Position numbers and translations under genes: made by a program. A DNA stretch of 26,880 nucleotides, taken from NCBI GenBank assembly GCA_027576995.1, contig JANBQC010000289.1, forward strand, positions 1 to 26,880. The letters are read 5' to 3'. Under the pieces are notes generated by a model. It was not told the origin of the DNA and ran no database searches. It was given only the letters and a program-made list of their open reading frames with translations. Position 1 is the stretch's first letter. Each line of letters begins with the position of its first letter. This document shows positions 11,801 to 22,368 of this stretch, one piece after another. The stretch comes from Dimargaris cristalligena (taxonomy: Eukaryota; Kickxellomycota; Dimargaritomycetes; Dimargaritales; Dimargaritaceae).

Positions 11801-12121
11801 GCCGTCAGTCCATCTCAAAAACGGACTACTCTAATTATACACATGAATATCAGTTTAATATATGGGTAATTTTTTTGAGGGCAAAGCAACAACCCTGTAA
11901 ACTGTTATACCCCGATTGGGATTTTTGTCACATTGTAATGCCAATTATCGTCCTTGACTATTTACAAATATAAATATCCCTTCACTGTGCAAAGTGCCCA
12001 TTTTACGTCCGGATTGCCTTGGTGCTCCACCCGGGTGTACACGCATCCCCCACTCCGTTGTCTCATATATCACTGAACATGTCCAAGCGGCAGTTGAAGG
12101 TCTCTACGCCGACAGTGGTGT

Positions 12122-14124
12122 TTATGCTGATTCTGATTCTGATGCCGATGCCGATGATGCCGATGCCTGCTCAGCATCCCGGTATTTCTCCCAATAATGG
12201 ATCAGCTCAAAGCACACTTCCACAGTAATCAACAGAATAATGCACCATTCCAAATTAAGCGAATGCGTCTCGGACAGTTGTTCACGCAGGACGGCCGCCA
12301 ACTCGTTGGCATAGTCCAATTTGGTGTTCAGAATCCGGGTCCGCGAATTAATGTCCAAATTCCGGCAAATGGCGTCATAATAGGCCTCTAACTGGGGTTT
12401 CGTCCAATAGTAATCGGGGGTATCCAAGAAGGATTCCGAGTGGAGGTTGAGCATCATGCGGAAATGGAGGAGTTCCCCTAGTTGTTGGAGTACCTGGGAC
12501 CGCGACCAAGGAATTTTCTGCCCCCGTTGGAGGATGCGGGGTACTTTGGCCATGGACCGCAGGTAGCGGTCGAGCAGGTCTTCGAGGACGGCTAGTTTAG
12601 CACTCCGCGCGACCCCGTGCGAAAAGGCGAGCTTAGCTAGTAAGGGGTCCGGGGTGGCCCCGACCATGATGGTATCGCCGCTCATTCCCGTGGTGAGATG
12701 GGAGGATGCGGAATCCGCCCGGTAGGGAGCATCCTCGAATTCCACGTCGTCGTACTTGCCGGTTTCCGCTCCAGGGACGGCCTCAATTACTTCGCGAAGG
12801 AATCGCTCCACTTGGTGGGTGGACAATCCCCAGCTTACGAACGCCCCCGATTGGAAGAGGAAGATTTCGCCGTCGGTCGGGATCATGGGTACAAAGGCTT
12901 CGGGAAACAGGGCGGAAGGGGTGGTTGTCCGGCCGTAGTCGGACACACCGGGTGCAGAGAGGTGATGCGGAGTTTCGCCCGAGTGACTGGGTGGGGTAGC
13001 ACTAGATACCGGCACCTCTGCGTGGTCGCCCATGTGCTGTTGCTGGGGGCGGTCTTGACCTTCATGGGCCGCCGTTGTTGAGTTTGATGGAATAGACGTA
13101 GTAGCGTTGGATGCCTCCAAATGGTGATCCCCTTCCTCTTCGAACAGGTTCCGTTTGCGGGCCGGGTTCCCCGTAGTCGCACTATTTACCCAGTGGGGTG
13201 GGAGTTGGGGGGAATGGGTATTCATATGGCCATGGGGGTGTACGCCCTCCCCCGGCGGACATGGAAACGGCGAAGTATGGTCCGTATCCATAGGGGTCAC
13301 CTCCGGTACAAAGGTGGGGCATTTGAGGTGATAGACATCACTGGTGACTGGGGTGATGGTGAACAAACGTTGCAGGTGGGGCAATAATAGATGTAAATTA
13401 TAACTTTCGGCGGTGCTGACGGCGATGCACTTGGGCATGTTCAGGTATTTGTGACGCGCCAACAACGTTTCGGGGTGATTGGCAGTGGCTGGGTCAAGGG
13501 ACTCCGGCGAGGGGGCATCGTCGAGGTGAGTCGAAATGGAATTGGGGGTCGTCACGACCCGGCGCACATTGTTGCGCTTTTTACCGATATTTTCGACCTT
13601 TTCGGTGAACTTGGCTGGGGCATCAGCGGTGCTCTAAAAGAAAATTCAATGATAATAATAATGCATTAAGACCAGTATAGAAAACGCACAAAAATCATAA
13701 TAAATTAATAAAACTGGAGTATAGACATGGATTCAATTAAGGTGTATATCGACGTGTACGTCACTAGAGGCGACTCGATCGGACCCGGCAAAATTTACTC
13801 ATATATAATCCCTACGGAAGCCAGAGCAGTTCAGCTATAATTAATAGACGTGTACACATAATAAGGAAGTTGTTATCCTAGGGGGAGTGAGAAACCTTCT
13901 ATACCACATACCTGGGAGCGAGAGTTGGCACGGTGGGCGGTGGTGCTTTTAAATCGCTGTCCACCAGACAGGTACGAGATCGCCGGGAAAAATTGGGGGA
14001 ATCGCGACGTCGTGGTATTAGTGGGTCGCAGTACTGGCTGAATCGTTCGTCTGAGACCCTGGGAAGGGGCGAGAAGCAGACCGCTTCTTAAAAGACTGGC
14101 CCATGGGCGTTGGCCAGTTGCCAT
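12122..14124 (-). CDS. RMND1: RMND1/Mrx10-type mitochondrial DUF155 protein
   Basis: Two exons, 14124-13912 and 13633-12122, give 574 residues. The ATG lies in CACCATGGC. Exon 1 encodes a basic presequence (LLRSGLLLAPSQGLRR) ending NSRSQ; the intron (278 bases) runs GTATGT...TTTTAG in phase 0. The frame of exon 2 continues upstream of its GTG at 13567 to the acceptor, so a start at 13567 would be wrong. Family signatures are KCIAVSTAESYNL (about 139-151), GAFVSWGLSTHQVERFLREV (about 334-353), DYYWTKPQLEAYYDAICRNL (about 478-497) and LDYANELAAVLREQLSE (about 511-526), then a membrane segment (LEWCIILLITVEVCFELI, about 532-549). Human RMND1 and yeast Mrx10 are inner-membrane proteins needed for mitochondrial translation. 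Oddities: an about 130-residue Pro/His/Thr-rich insertion (184-313) and a C-terminal Ala/Ser/Glu dipeptide-repeat tail. RMD1/RMD8-type paralogues lack a mitochondrial presequence, which favours RMND1/Mrx10. Confidence 0.93.
12125..12169. repeat. Hexamer-encoded Ala-Ser/Glu-Ser tail of the RMND1-like gene
   Basis: GATTCT, GATGCC and GATGAT units in the last codons before the stop. They encode an ASASSASASESESA tail beyond the conserved DUF155 region. Confidence 0.8.
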
Positions 14125-15065
14125 GGTGCTATTAAAGTTGAGAGGAGGAGGACCAGACAGGGTTGACCCGGGATATACCCGATAGTACGTTATATATATA
14201 TATATATATCTATACAAGAAGAGGCTACAAGGTTCGCGCTACTATAAATGAATTGGTAAAGTAAAAAAAGGGTGAATATTAAATGTAATAAGCGGAATGT
14301 CGGGGGGGGGACACGAAAGGTTGCTCTGGTGGTGCGGCAGCGCTGTATTTGGTTTTGGGGAAGTGAGAACTGGAACCAGAGGAATCAGAGCGACTGATTT
14401 AGTCCAACTGGGGTAGTAGAATCTTCTCCTTATAGTAAAACCAAAAGCAAGAGCGTACCGCACTAAATTCTATAGGCTAATGACTATAATAGCCGCAGTA
14501 AGATCAAGTGGATGCCCAGGATTAGCAGGTGAATCTGAAGACTAGGCAGTGTGATAAAAATATCCCAGAAACCTTCAGGCACACAATCTTTTTCCTCACA
14601 ACCCTTCCCCACATATACCCTCTGACTCGAATTAGTGACTATCGGTATAGACAAGAGAGGAACGTAAACTAGTGCCAAGATTAGTTCTACTTTAGCACCT
14701 TTAATATCCCAACAGGGTCTTTAAGTAGGCAAGACTGGGTGTGAAATTTAATAATAGCAGTTGTCCATTTATGGCGCAGAAAAAGGAGAGGGTTCACAGT
14801 AGGTGGGATCCATTTCATGATCCTATATAGAAGAGGTAAAAGAGAGAAAGAGATGGCCCAAAGCTAAGTAATCGGAGTGGAAAGGGGCGACATTTCATAA
14901 TAATAAAAATAAAGAAAAACCAAATGAAGCGCCTATCCGACAAGCAACAGAAAGGGAGCTATAAATGGGCATGGGGATGAATGGGATGATTAAAAAGGCG
15001 ATGATGCCACGCTTATCGCAGAATTCTCGAAAAGATGGCGGTGCCGAATAAAATGAAGGAGCAAA
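14125..15065. promoter_or_regulatory. Spacer: RMND1-like promoter and VPS9 3' region
   Basis: A 941-base spacer. A TA tract (14191-14209) lies 67-85 bases upstream of the RMND1-like ATG, where it may supply the TATA-like element or part of the 5' UTR. The rest is AT-rich, with no frame that I can assign; it must contain the VPS9 3' UTR. Confidence 0.6.
14191..14209. repeat. (TA)n tract 5' of the RMND1-like gene
   Basis: About nine TA units just upstream of the RMND1-like start. Confidence 0.9.
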
Positions 15066-17699
15066 TTACGATTTCGAAGACCGGTCCTGGTCACTCAGCG
15101 ATTGTTTACCCGTCTCGGATTGTGATTCGAGTTCCGTCGCCGGTGCCGGTGTCGACGCCGGCGCTGTTGTTAAAGTCGATGATGTTGGCGTCAGTACCTT
15201 TTCAGCGAGGCTAAGTTGGAGAAAGGCGGATATAGGATCCTCATCGGGCCTGGCATTAAGCTCCTTGTCATTATTATTATTATCATTATCGTGCGTAGTA
15301 GTAGCAGTGGTTGTTGTTGTTGATGTAGCAGTCCCAGTAGCCCCGGCCATCGAGGATATAGATTCAGTCGGTGGTTTGGCCGTAGTTGGGGAGGAAGCGG
15401 TGGATGGCGGCCCGGTGTTGGTATTCGTAGTTGACGGAGAAGAAGGGAAATCGGCAGCTTCCTGTAGCGCCAGCTCGCTCGTGACACTCCGTACGCTAGC
15501 CTGTCGACCATGGTTTGGGTTTACCGTCGGAATGAATTGGGGCAACAAGGTCGGACTAGCTCCGTTGGAACGAGGTGCCAGGTACGGCGATGCCGCTCCG
15601 CCCGCCACGGTCCCATCGTGGGGATTGGCATTGGCAATTTCCAGGAGGGCTTCGATGGTACCCGGCACATAGCCCCGGTTGGCCTGTAGGATCATTTTGC
15701 ATACCTCCGGCTCCACGTTGGGGAACATGTCCCGCAGTAGCCGCAGGTTGGTCTGATACTCTTGGTTACCAAACTGCTGATAGGCCGCATTTTCACCCGG
15801 GTACATCTCGCCTCGGATATCCTGTAGCGACGGTGAGGCGACCGATAATCCACTGCCACTGCTACTACCACTCCCACTACCGCTGCCACTTCCACTCAAC
15901 GTCCGCCCGTCCGTTGTAGCCCGATGTCCCATAGAGTGGCCCGCGGCAGCATTAGCGGCAGTTGGTCGACTGGATGGGGTAGGCGGCAAAGGACGACGCG
16001 AGTACCCCCCACTACTACTACCACTAGCACCAGCCCCAGCATGACTGGCCGAATCATGCGGACCACCGGGCATTTCATCTTCGGGCGCGGTCAAGTCCGA
16101 TAGAATCCGACCCACAAAGTTAAGGGGCTTCTCCATTGTGCGCTGGGCAAAGCGCTCGATGAACTGGGCCGCTTTCTCAGCCGGGCTGGCGGATGAAGAC
16201 GGCTCCGAGCTGCTCCGGGAGATGGCGTTTCCCCCGGCCCCCTGGAGGCGGGCCGCGGAGTTGATACGGGGAGGGGTGGCGGGGACCGCGGCGGGGGGCG
16301 ACATGCCGCGGGATTCGGGTGGGGGCCGCTCCGAGTTTATTTCCATAATGGTGAGTTCGATGTTTTGGTCAAACTCGTCCTGGGTGATGGAAAGGCACGA
16401 GGCGTCCATCGTTTCAATAAAGGATATGGCGCCCATCAGGTTGGTCAGATAATAGCCCGCCTCGGATTGGAGCCGGTCCGGAGCGCGGAACCGGGAAATA
16501 TACTGTACATTGGACACTAGCTTGGGGGGATTCGCCTTAATGACCACGTAGATCAGGACGGGCAGAAAGGTGTCCGCCCCCACGTCCCCCTCTGAGTGTT
16601 TCAGTAGACCAAAGATAACGGTACAGCAGTTGAGAATGCAAATCAGTTTGTCGCGGGGCGCTTTAAAAGTGTTCATTTTGAGCAATTCCGAGATGGCGAA
16701 GGAAAGGAAAGAGTCATTTTGGCGCGACTTTTCGATATCCAGGTGTTCCTCCCGGATCCAGCGGAATAGACTGATCTTCTGGTGTAGCACTTTATCCTTC
16801 TCGTCGTCGTCGGTCGTGGCCGGGCAAAAGGTTCTGGGGGAGTAATGGAGATGGAGTTATAACAATAAATGTAGAGGTAGGAGAGGGGAGTATTGGGGGT
16901 TAGTTTCGAGCCTATTTTCGCGTACAGTTGGAGTGTCCGAACTTGCTATTTTCCAGTGTATTCAACCAAAGGCATTAGCCATAGTAACATAGTTCTAACA
17001 GGGCAGGATAGCAATACCCCGGTAAAACTTACTGAGAGTAGAGCCGGTTCATGAGCAGTTTTTCCATCGCTTCCTTGGTATTTTCGAAGTCCTGTTCGGA
17101 TTGGTCCTGCCAAATATCGGAGGCGGCCATTTTGTTGGTAATGAAATCCAGGTAGTCATGGACGACCCGAATTTGCTCCTTGAGGGTTAGGGGCCTCCGG
17201 TTGAATTCGCTTAGGAAATTACGGATGTTGCGGGCAATGGGTTTGGCGCCCGGCTGGCGCAGCTGGTGGAGAAACTGGTTGTAATCGAATCCTTCGGTGT
17301 CGGCCTTGAAATGGGCGGCAGGTTCGAATTTGGGGGCCGAGGCGCTAGTCCCGCTGGTCTGGCTGGTATCTAGGTAGGTGGTATGAGGTATGTGGGGGTT
17401 TACGACCCAACATGATAAGGTGTAAACAATGGGATTAATGGTTTATATATATATATAAGGAGAGGGGGGAGGGAGGGTGCGGGTAATACTGTTATGCAGC
17501 CTTTAGGCATGGTAAAGAATAGTGCACCCCCTTCCTCTACCTTCCTTGCAAGGCCAGTGTATGTGCGAGTAAAAAAAAACGACGTACCCGAGTTCTCGCC
17601 CTTCTTAAGGGGATCGAATTGGGAGACTATGTCGGCGATGGCATCTTGGACTCGAGAGGCCTTGCGGGAAATGGGAGGCCGGTCCGGGATATTTGCCAT
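15066..17699 (-). CDS. VPS9: VPS9-domain Rab5-family GEF with CUE domain
   Basis: Three exons, 17699-17588, 17369-17033 and 16833-15066, give 738 residues. Intron 1 (218 bases, GTACGT...CCTAG) splits a codon after its first base; TAG|AT is the only nearby acceptor that fits. Intron 2 (199 bases, GTAAGT...CCCCAG) splits codon Gln150; the join reads NRLYSQTFCPATTDD, the conserved junction of helical bundle and catalytic core. The helical bundle spans about 60-150 (FLSEFNRRPLTLKEQI). The VPS9 core spans about 190-305, with the exchange-critical pair Asp237 (GADTFLPVLIY) and Tyr277 (GYYLTNL), equivalent to Rabex-5 Asp313 and Tyr354. An about 200-residue Ser/Gly/Pro-rich linker follows, then a CUE domain (about 508-551) with Met-Phe-Pro at 519-521 and a di-Leu near 546. 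The tail is Thr/Asn-rich. It activates Vps21/Rab5 on endosomes; CUE binds ubiquitin. It has no N-terminal A20 zinc finger, so it is Vps9 rather than Rabex-5. Confidence 0.95.
15849..15896. repeat. Ser-Gly dipeptide repeat in VPS9
   Basis: Hexanucleotide-type repetition encodes alternating Ser and Gly (about residues 463-478) in the linker between the VPS9 and CUE domains. Probably a flexible spacer. Confidence 0.8.
17444..17457. repeat. (TA)7 tract in VPS9 intron 1
   Basis: Seven TA units within the first VPS9 intron. Confidence 0.85.
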
Positions 17700-19277
17700 G
17701 CGGGGCAGAGTCGGGAAAGGGGCGGAGAGTGGAGAGGGGGGGAATGTCTTGGCAGGAAGTACAATGGAGCAATCCAAAGAATAGAATAGACTGGTAATGG
17801 GGAGGACGAGATAACCGGGTGACTCTGGGGTATGACAATAGGGGTAGTTTAAAGGGGGGGAGAATCGACCAAGTACATCAGATGGGTGGTGAGGCTGGGA
17901 TGTGAAGAATGCAGCAGCCGCTGGGCAGTCCAATCCAACCTAGCAAAGCAAGAGAGAGACAGCAGGGGGTATAACGAAGGGGCTTTGAGCAGAGGAGAGG
18001 GAAAGAGATGTGCAAAGGTGGGAAAAGTCTGGACAAGACTAAGAACACCCAATATAGTAAGTAGTCTCCTCTCTCCTCCCCCTTCTTTTGGCCCATGCGG
18101 AACAAGGGCTGGGAGATGGGTGAGTCTGGTGGTAGTTTAAGCCATGGCTTCTATACAGCCCGGCCTGGAGAGACGCTTTTATATTATTTCGGTCCAAGGT
18201 CAAGCTCCGTCTAAGAACCGAAGGCATTGCTTTTTCATGAATAAGGTTTCGCTCATCCCTAGTTAGCCCATTAGTTCGGATGGGGCCCACTGACAGCGTG
18301 TTATGCTCTATATATTTAACTCTATGTAATTTTAGGGCCCTCCTATCTATCTAGTTTTCGGGCGAACTCTTATTACACACATGAGCGAGGTAAGGTTTCC
18401 AGACCATCCTAGTAAACCCAAAATCGGGTATAGAGAAGGTGACGATGGGACACTAAGTCATTGGATTAAGACCATATGAGGATAACAAGTTTGTCCAAGC
18501 GAGAAGGGATGATGAACCAATTCAAAGTAGTGAGGGGGTGATATTTCCTTGGTCAAAATAGCACTGCGGTCAAACCGGGTGCCTAATAATTTGGATGTGA
18601 GATGATAAACCAACTTGCAAAATATCGATATTCCACCATTAGTTGGTATTGGTTGTTGTAGCCGTGGGCTTCTACCAACAGTTCTCTTTACAAGAGTTTT
18701 AATGAAACACCTACCACCCTTTCGTTTTCTTTTTATACATGATGTGGACTACATACAAAGTCGGAGAGAGGAGTAAATCGCGTCATACATGGCCTATTTT
18801 AATATGATTGTGGTGAAGAGACTTGTTAAACCGACTGTAGCATTCTCCGAGGGGTTGTAGAATATAAGGACTGAAAACACTACGGCCATATCTCGAATGT
18901 TTGATCTACTACCATTCGTTATCGATCTAATCGGTCTGTAGTACATGTCATGAAGTGGTTCTATTCATAGGCCCACTGCTTTACTGTCACACCAACGAAC
19001 CGCGTATTAAACTTACCAGCATATTGTTACTACCATTATTTTTATATACAGCCCCCCCCAACCTCAACCCCGAGGTGATCGATCTTACCCGTTCGCTTCC
19101 CCCAAGCTCCGCCACCCCGCCGGGCTCAATTCGTTAGATCATGTCAATATCTCCCTACCCTGTTGACGCCACACTCCGGACCCGCCATTGACTGAAATGG
19201 CACGGAATAGTGGAGGAGGGGGTGCTGGACTGATTTCCAACGAGCCTGGCAAAACGTGAATGCTGGATATTCGACTC

Positions 19278-19309
19278 GGTAACACCGTGCTTACCCCGAC
19301 GGTGTCACC
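19278..19309. other. Hairpin-forming inverted repeat
   Basis: GGTAACACCGT pairs with ACGGTGTCACC across a 10-base loop: ten base pairs with one A-C mismatch. It lies in the middle of the VPS9/LRR intergenic region, with no repeat copy seen elsewhere in the window. Confidence 0.55.
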
Positions 19310-20485
19310 TCACCGACGTCTTATCAACTAGCAATCACCGTCAGTAAGCCCCCCCCTCAAGAGGTCTTCTTGCTATTGCGGCGCCGGGGGTTGGGATGAT
19401 GTGTCTAGTCCGCTCAGATGGGGTAATTAACTTTGGCGGTGGGTCGTGTTTAAGGCTGTTCTGGGCGGATCTCCTCTGATAGTATCGATGGCGATAACGA
19501 TTGTGTAGAACTAGAGGCAGTCCTTCACGATGTGGTCGATGGGCCAGGGCTGCGGCGCTTGGGAACCGGACCGTCCTTCCTTAATGGTCAACAACTAAAG
19601 ATGGCTGCGGTATACTGTGTAAATGTACTTAGCCCTTCCACTGGGATCCTGGGGTATTCAAGGTTCGTTCAAAAAGTAGTATGGGGATAGGAGAGAGGGC
19701 TGTGGCCCTTCATTCACTCTTTTTCACAGTGCCTTATAGTTAGCCGGTAGATATATTTAGCGTGGGACGATGCAATCAACCTTGAAAAGATCTCCGCGTA
19801 TCGCCCTTGTTGTATGCATGCATATAGAGTAGTTTTTGGTTAGGGGCCGCTCCGTAAAAAGGGGAAGAAGTAATGCCGACTATATGCAGAATCTAAAAAT
19901 ACAAAGGGGGCCTCGCTCTGGCATTCTAGCTTTTTCTCTCTCTCTCTCCTTTTCTCTCTTTTTAATATTATTAACCATGCTATCCTTGGCCGCGGCGACG
20001 ACGAGAGTGTACCCTCAAATCTTAATTGGTCAGGGGGCTTGTTCACCCCGAATCGGGGGACTCCCTAATCGGCCTATATATCGCGAAGTTCGGGTCCTTT
20101 GGGTCCGGGTCCCCCGCCACTGTCCTCATCCCTGTTCTCGCCGGCCCCAGCTTGCCTAAGGAACCCCGACAACCAAGCGACTCGTCATCATACGGATCTC
20201 CACTCTCCCCCTCCCCCAGCTGGCCGTAATAGTAGGGGTGATAACGGCGGACTGTGGCCAGTAGAACAAAGGCAAGTCCTTTGGGTTTTTTGTGTCCCCT
20301 TCATTTCTCAGCCGTCCCCTTGGTCCTTTCCCCACTGTCCTTGGCACAGAGGGGCTGGTCCGTATAATAATAGTATATTCCACTTCAATTTTATTAAACC
20401 GTTGTTTAGATCACCCACCTCGTTCCCCTCTTTCTCCTCCCCACTCGTTGCCGCCGCTCCTATAAATTCCAGAAACTCGACTTGT

Positions 20486-20537
20486 ACATACATACATATA
20501 TATGTATACGTATATAAAGCTTATATATATATATATG
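20486..20537. repeat. TA-rich low-complexity stretch
   Basis: TACATACATA, TATGTATACG and an eight-unit TA run, including TATATAAA near 20511. It lies about 530 bases upstream of the LRR gene start. Confidence 0.7.
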
Positions 20538-21063
20538 CAAGACAATCCCCCTCCCCCATCACTACTTATTAGACCAACAAACCTATACTCCTCTTCTCTC
20601 CTAATACACCATTCGACTATATTGTGGTGCATGATTGGCACTAGACACAGGCTCAATTCGCTTTAACTCACTTGCTCTTTCAAACAATTTCCCATTGAAC
20701 TGTCGTTAATACTATCGTCCTCTCAGCCACTGTGCCCAATAGTTGCTGACGTCGACCCACCCCACCATTCCCTTGCGTGCCTTTACCAAGCCCAAGCTTG
20801 TTGTGCCTGTTACATTGATTTTATTTAAAGTCCACTCCTCCGCTTATTCAACTAAAAAGTTCACCTCATATCCACCCCCCTTCTCTCCCCTTATAGTCCA
20901 TTATCAAGGTCGACTTGGTTTGCGACACCTGACTCCTGTGACCGCTCGTTGCCATTTACCTCGGTCCGTACCCATTCCTTTTTATATTTCTTTATTAAAA
21001 ACACCAAACCCCCCTAAAAACCTTACTTTAGTTAGCTCCCATACATCCTTTATCTCCGTCACC

Positions 21064-22368
21064 ATGTTGGCTGACCTATGTCGAGTGCTGCCCTACGACG
21101 ACCTCCACCAACTCGTGAAGCTCTGTGGTTTAACTACCAGTCTCAATCTGGCCTCGGTGAACCAGGAACTGCGTGACCTTATTCTACCTCTATGCCTCCG
21201 CTCGGTCGAATTCAACTCTAGTACCTGCCCTGACCCTCTTGGGTTGGTGCGCATGTGCCAGTCCCACGGCCATCTGGTCCGTCGCTTCCGGGCCGACCTT
21301 TTCCGGGCCGCTCGGTCGTTTCCCCCGCGCCCTACCCTGGCCCCCCACGATATTCTACCGTACCTGACTCAGCTGGAAGAACTTCACCTCTACTGGGCTA
21401 ACGGGCTAACCAGTACCGCCCTGCACCAGTGGCTCCCCGTGTCCACCCACCGTCTCCGCAAGGTCACCCTGCAGCAGGACCCGGCTCACCTTAATGCCGG
21501 TCTTTTCACTAGTATCCCGGCTGAGTACCTGAGTGCGATGCCCCACCTGACCTCCCTTCGGTTAGAGGGCTTCCAAAGTGACCTAGCCCAATCCTGGGCT
21601 GCCTTATTCTTGACCCACCCCCAAATTCGGGTCCTGACCCTACCCAAACGGGTGAGTAGTGCCGCTGTTACTTCCATTGCTTCCCACCTTCCCCATTTAA
21701 GGTCCCTCGAACTTAATCTAACCCACGTGGACGTGCCGGCCCTCCACCGTCTGGCCCGCAGTTGCCGCCACCTTACCCACCTTACACTCTCGGGCCTAAC
21801 ACCCGAAAACTCCCTTCTCCTTGAGGCCATGCATCCCGACCACTGGCCCGGCCTCCGGTATCTAAAAATCCAGCAGGACGACTGGGACCCTTCCCAGCCC
21901 GAAACGAGTGCCATCCAGGCCATCCGATTCCAAAGGCTCTTCGGCCGGGTCTGGCCCCACCTACGCACCGTGGCCCTCCGCTACACCGCTGTAGACGACC
22001 TAACGCTTACCCTCATCGCCCGACACTGCCCCCAGCTCCGCCGCATTTCCCTGGCCATGTGTTACCCTGGCGCCACCACCACCGGCTATCGCTATCTGTT
22101 TGAACATTCCCGTCGGTTGCGGGCCTTTTCCCTCGAGTCCGATGAAGCCCAAAACATCCAATCCGATATCCTCCCGGCCAAGCAGTTTGCGTCGTCCCGG
22201 CTGCGTCGTTTGCACCTCTACATTAGCCAAGTGGACCCGCAACACTTTGTCCCCATCTTGTCCCAACTCCACCAGTTGCAGGATCTGGTCATTTCGCGGA
22301 ATTGCCAAAGGTCCGACTTTAGTCTGCTCCAGCAGGAATGCCCCCATTTGCGCATCAAGTTCCACTAA
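21064..22368 (+). CDS. Leucine-rich-repeat protein, F-box-like N terminus
   Basis: Single-exon 434-residue protein. The start is the first in-frame ATG (GTCACCATG); the open frame runs further 5' but only to a TTG, through pyrimidine-rich leader sequence. Residues 1-50 (LPYDDLHQLVKL, LNLASVNQELRDLI) have the look of an F-box: two helices around an LASVN turn. After that, at least twelve LxxLxL rows are visible, at about 104, 131, 162, 188, 212, 237, 264, 300, 325, 352, 380 and 405, spaced roughly 23-36 residues as in the irregular LRRs of fungal F-box proteins. No signal peptide or membrane segment is seen, so it is probably cytosolic or nuclear. By analogy it may be a substrate receptor of an SCF ubiquitin ligase, but the F-box is weak and Skp1 binding is untested. 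The final residues (LLQQECPHLRI) resemble the end of the convergent neighbour, so the two look like old paralogues. Confidence 0.78.
   Translation: MLADLCRVLPYDDLHQLVKLCGLTTSLNLASVNQELRDLILPLCLRSVEFNSSTCPDPLGLVRMCQSHGHLVRRFRADLFRAARSFPPRPTLAPHDILPYLTQLEELHLYWANGLTSTALHQWLPVSTHRLRKVTLQQDPAHLNAGLFTSIPAEYLSAMPHLTSLRLEGFQSDLAQSWAALFLTHPQIRVLTLPKRVSSAAVTSIASHLPHLRSLELNLTHVDVPALHRLARSCRHLTHLTLSGLTPENSLLLEAMHPDHWPGLRYLKIQQDDWDPSQPETSAIQAIRFQRLFGRVWPHLRTVALRYTAVDDLTLTLIARHCPQLRRISLAMCYPGATTTGYRYLFEHSRRLRAFSLESDEAQNIQSDILPAKQFASSRLRRLHLYISQVDPQHFVPILSQLHQLQDLVISRNCQRSDFSLLQQECPHLRIKFH

Larger units (their letters stand above)
7868..12121. other. Long intergenic region upstream of RSP5
   Basis: About 4.3 kb between the RSP5 start and the 3' end of the RMND1-like gene. 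The first 450 bases are G-rich on the + strand, so pyrimidine-rich on the RSP5 sense strand, which suits a promoter and 5' UTR. The remainder is AT-richer, with trinucleotide and tetranucleotide repeats (8236-8251, 8774-8802, about 9258-9275) and no frame longer than 113 codons. Two short minus-strand frames (9836-10075, 10383-10571) are treated under findings. No RNA gene was recognised. Confidence 0.6.
17700..21063. other. Long divergent intergenic region VPS9 / LRR gene
   Basis: About 3.4 kb between the divergent VPS9 and LRR-gene starts. The ends look like promoters: C-rich on the VPS9 sense strand at 17700-17900, and pyrimidine-rich on the + strand at 20780-21060. The middle holds a hairpin (19278-19309), a possible short exon (19052-19137), a GC-rich patch with overlapping short frames (19836-20229) and a TA-rich stretch (about 20486-20537). 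No frame exceeds 110 codons except the non-ATG 5' extension of the LRR frame. No RNA gene was recognised. Confidence 0.6.

Noticed and set aside
13567..13633. GTG at 13567 as start of the RMND1-like protein
   Set aside because: The frame stays open upstream to a TTTTAG acceptor, and a presequence exon with an ATG and matching phase lies at 13912-14124.
14615..14690. AATTCGAGTC on the minus strand, resembling a tRNA T-loop
   Set aside because: No cloverleaf could be built; the upstream sequence lacks an A box.
16788..16833. GTG at 16790 as start of the VPS9 protein
   Set aside because: The sequence upstream continues the family motif TFCPATTDD to a splice acceptor and joins exons with the conserved helical bundle.
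19836..20229. Overlapping + frames of 107 and 67 codons in a GC-rich patch
   Set aside because: The first runs through a CT-rich microsatellite. The second lacks an ATG and has low-complexity Ser/Pro content. There is no family resemblance.
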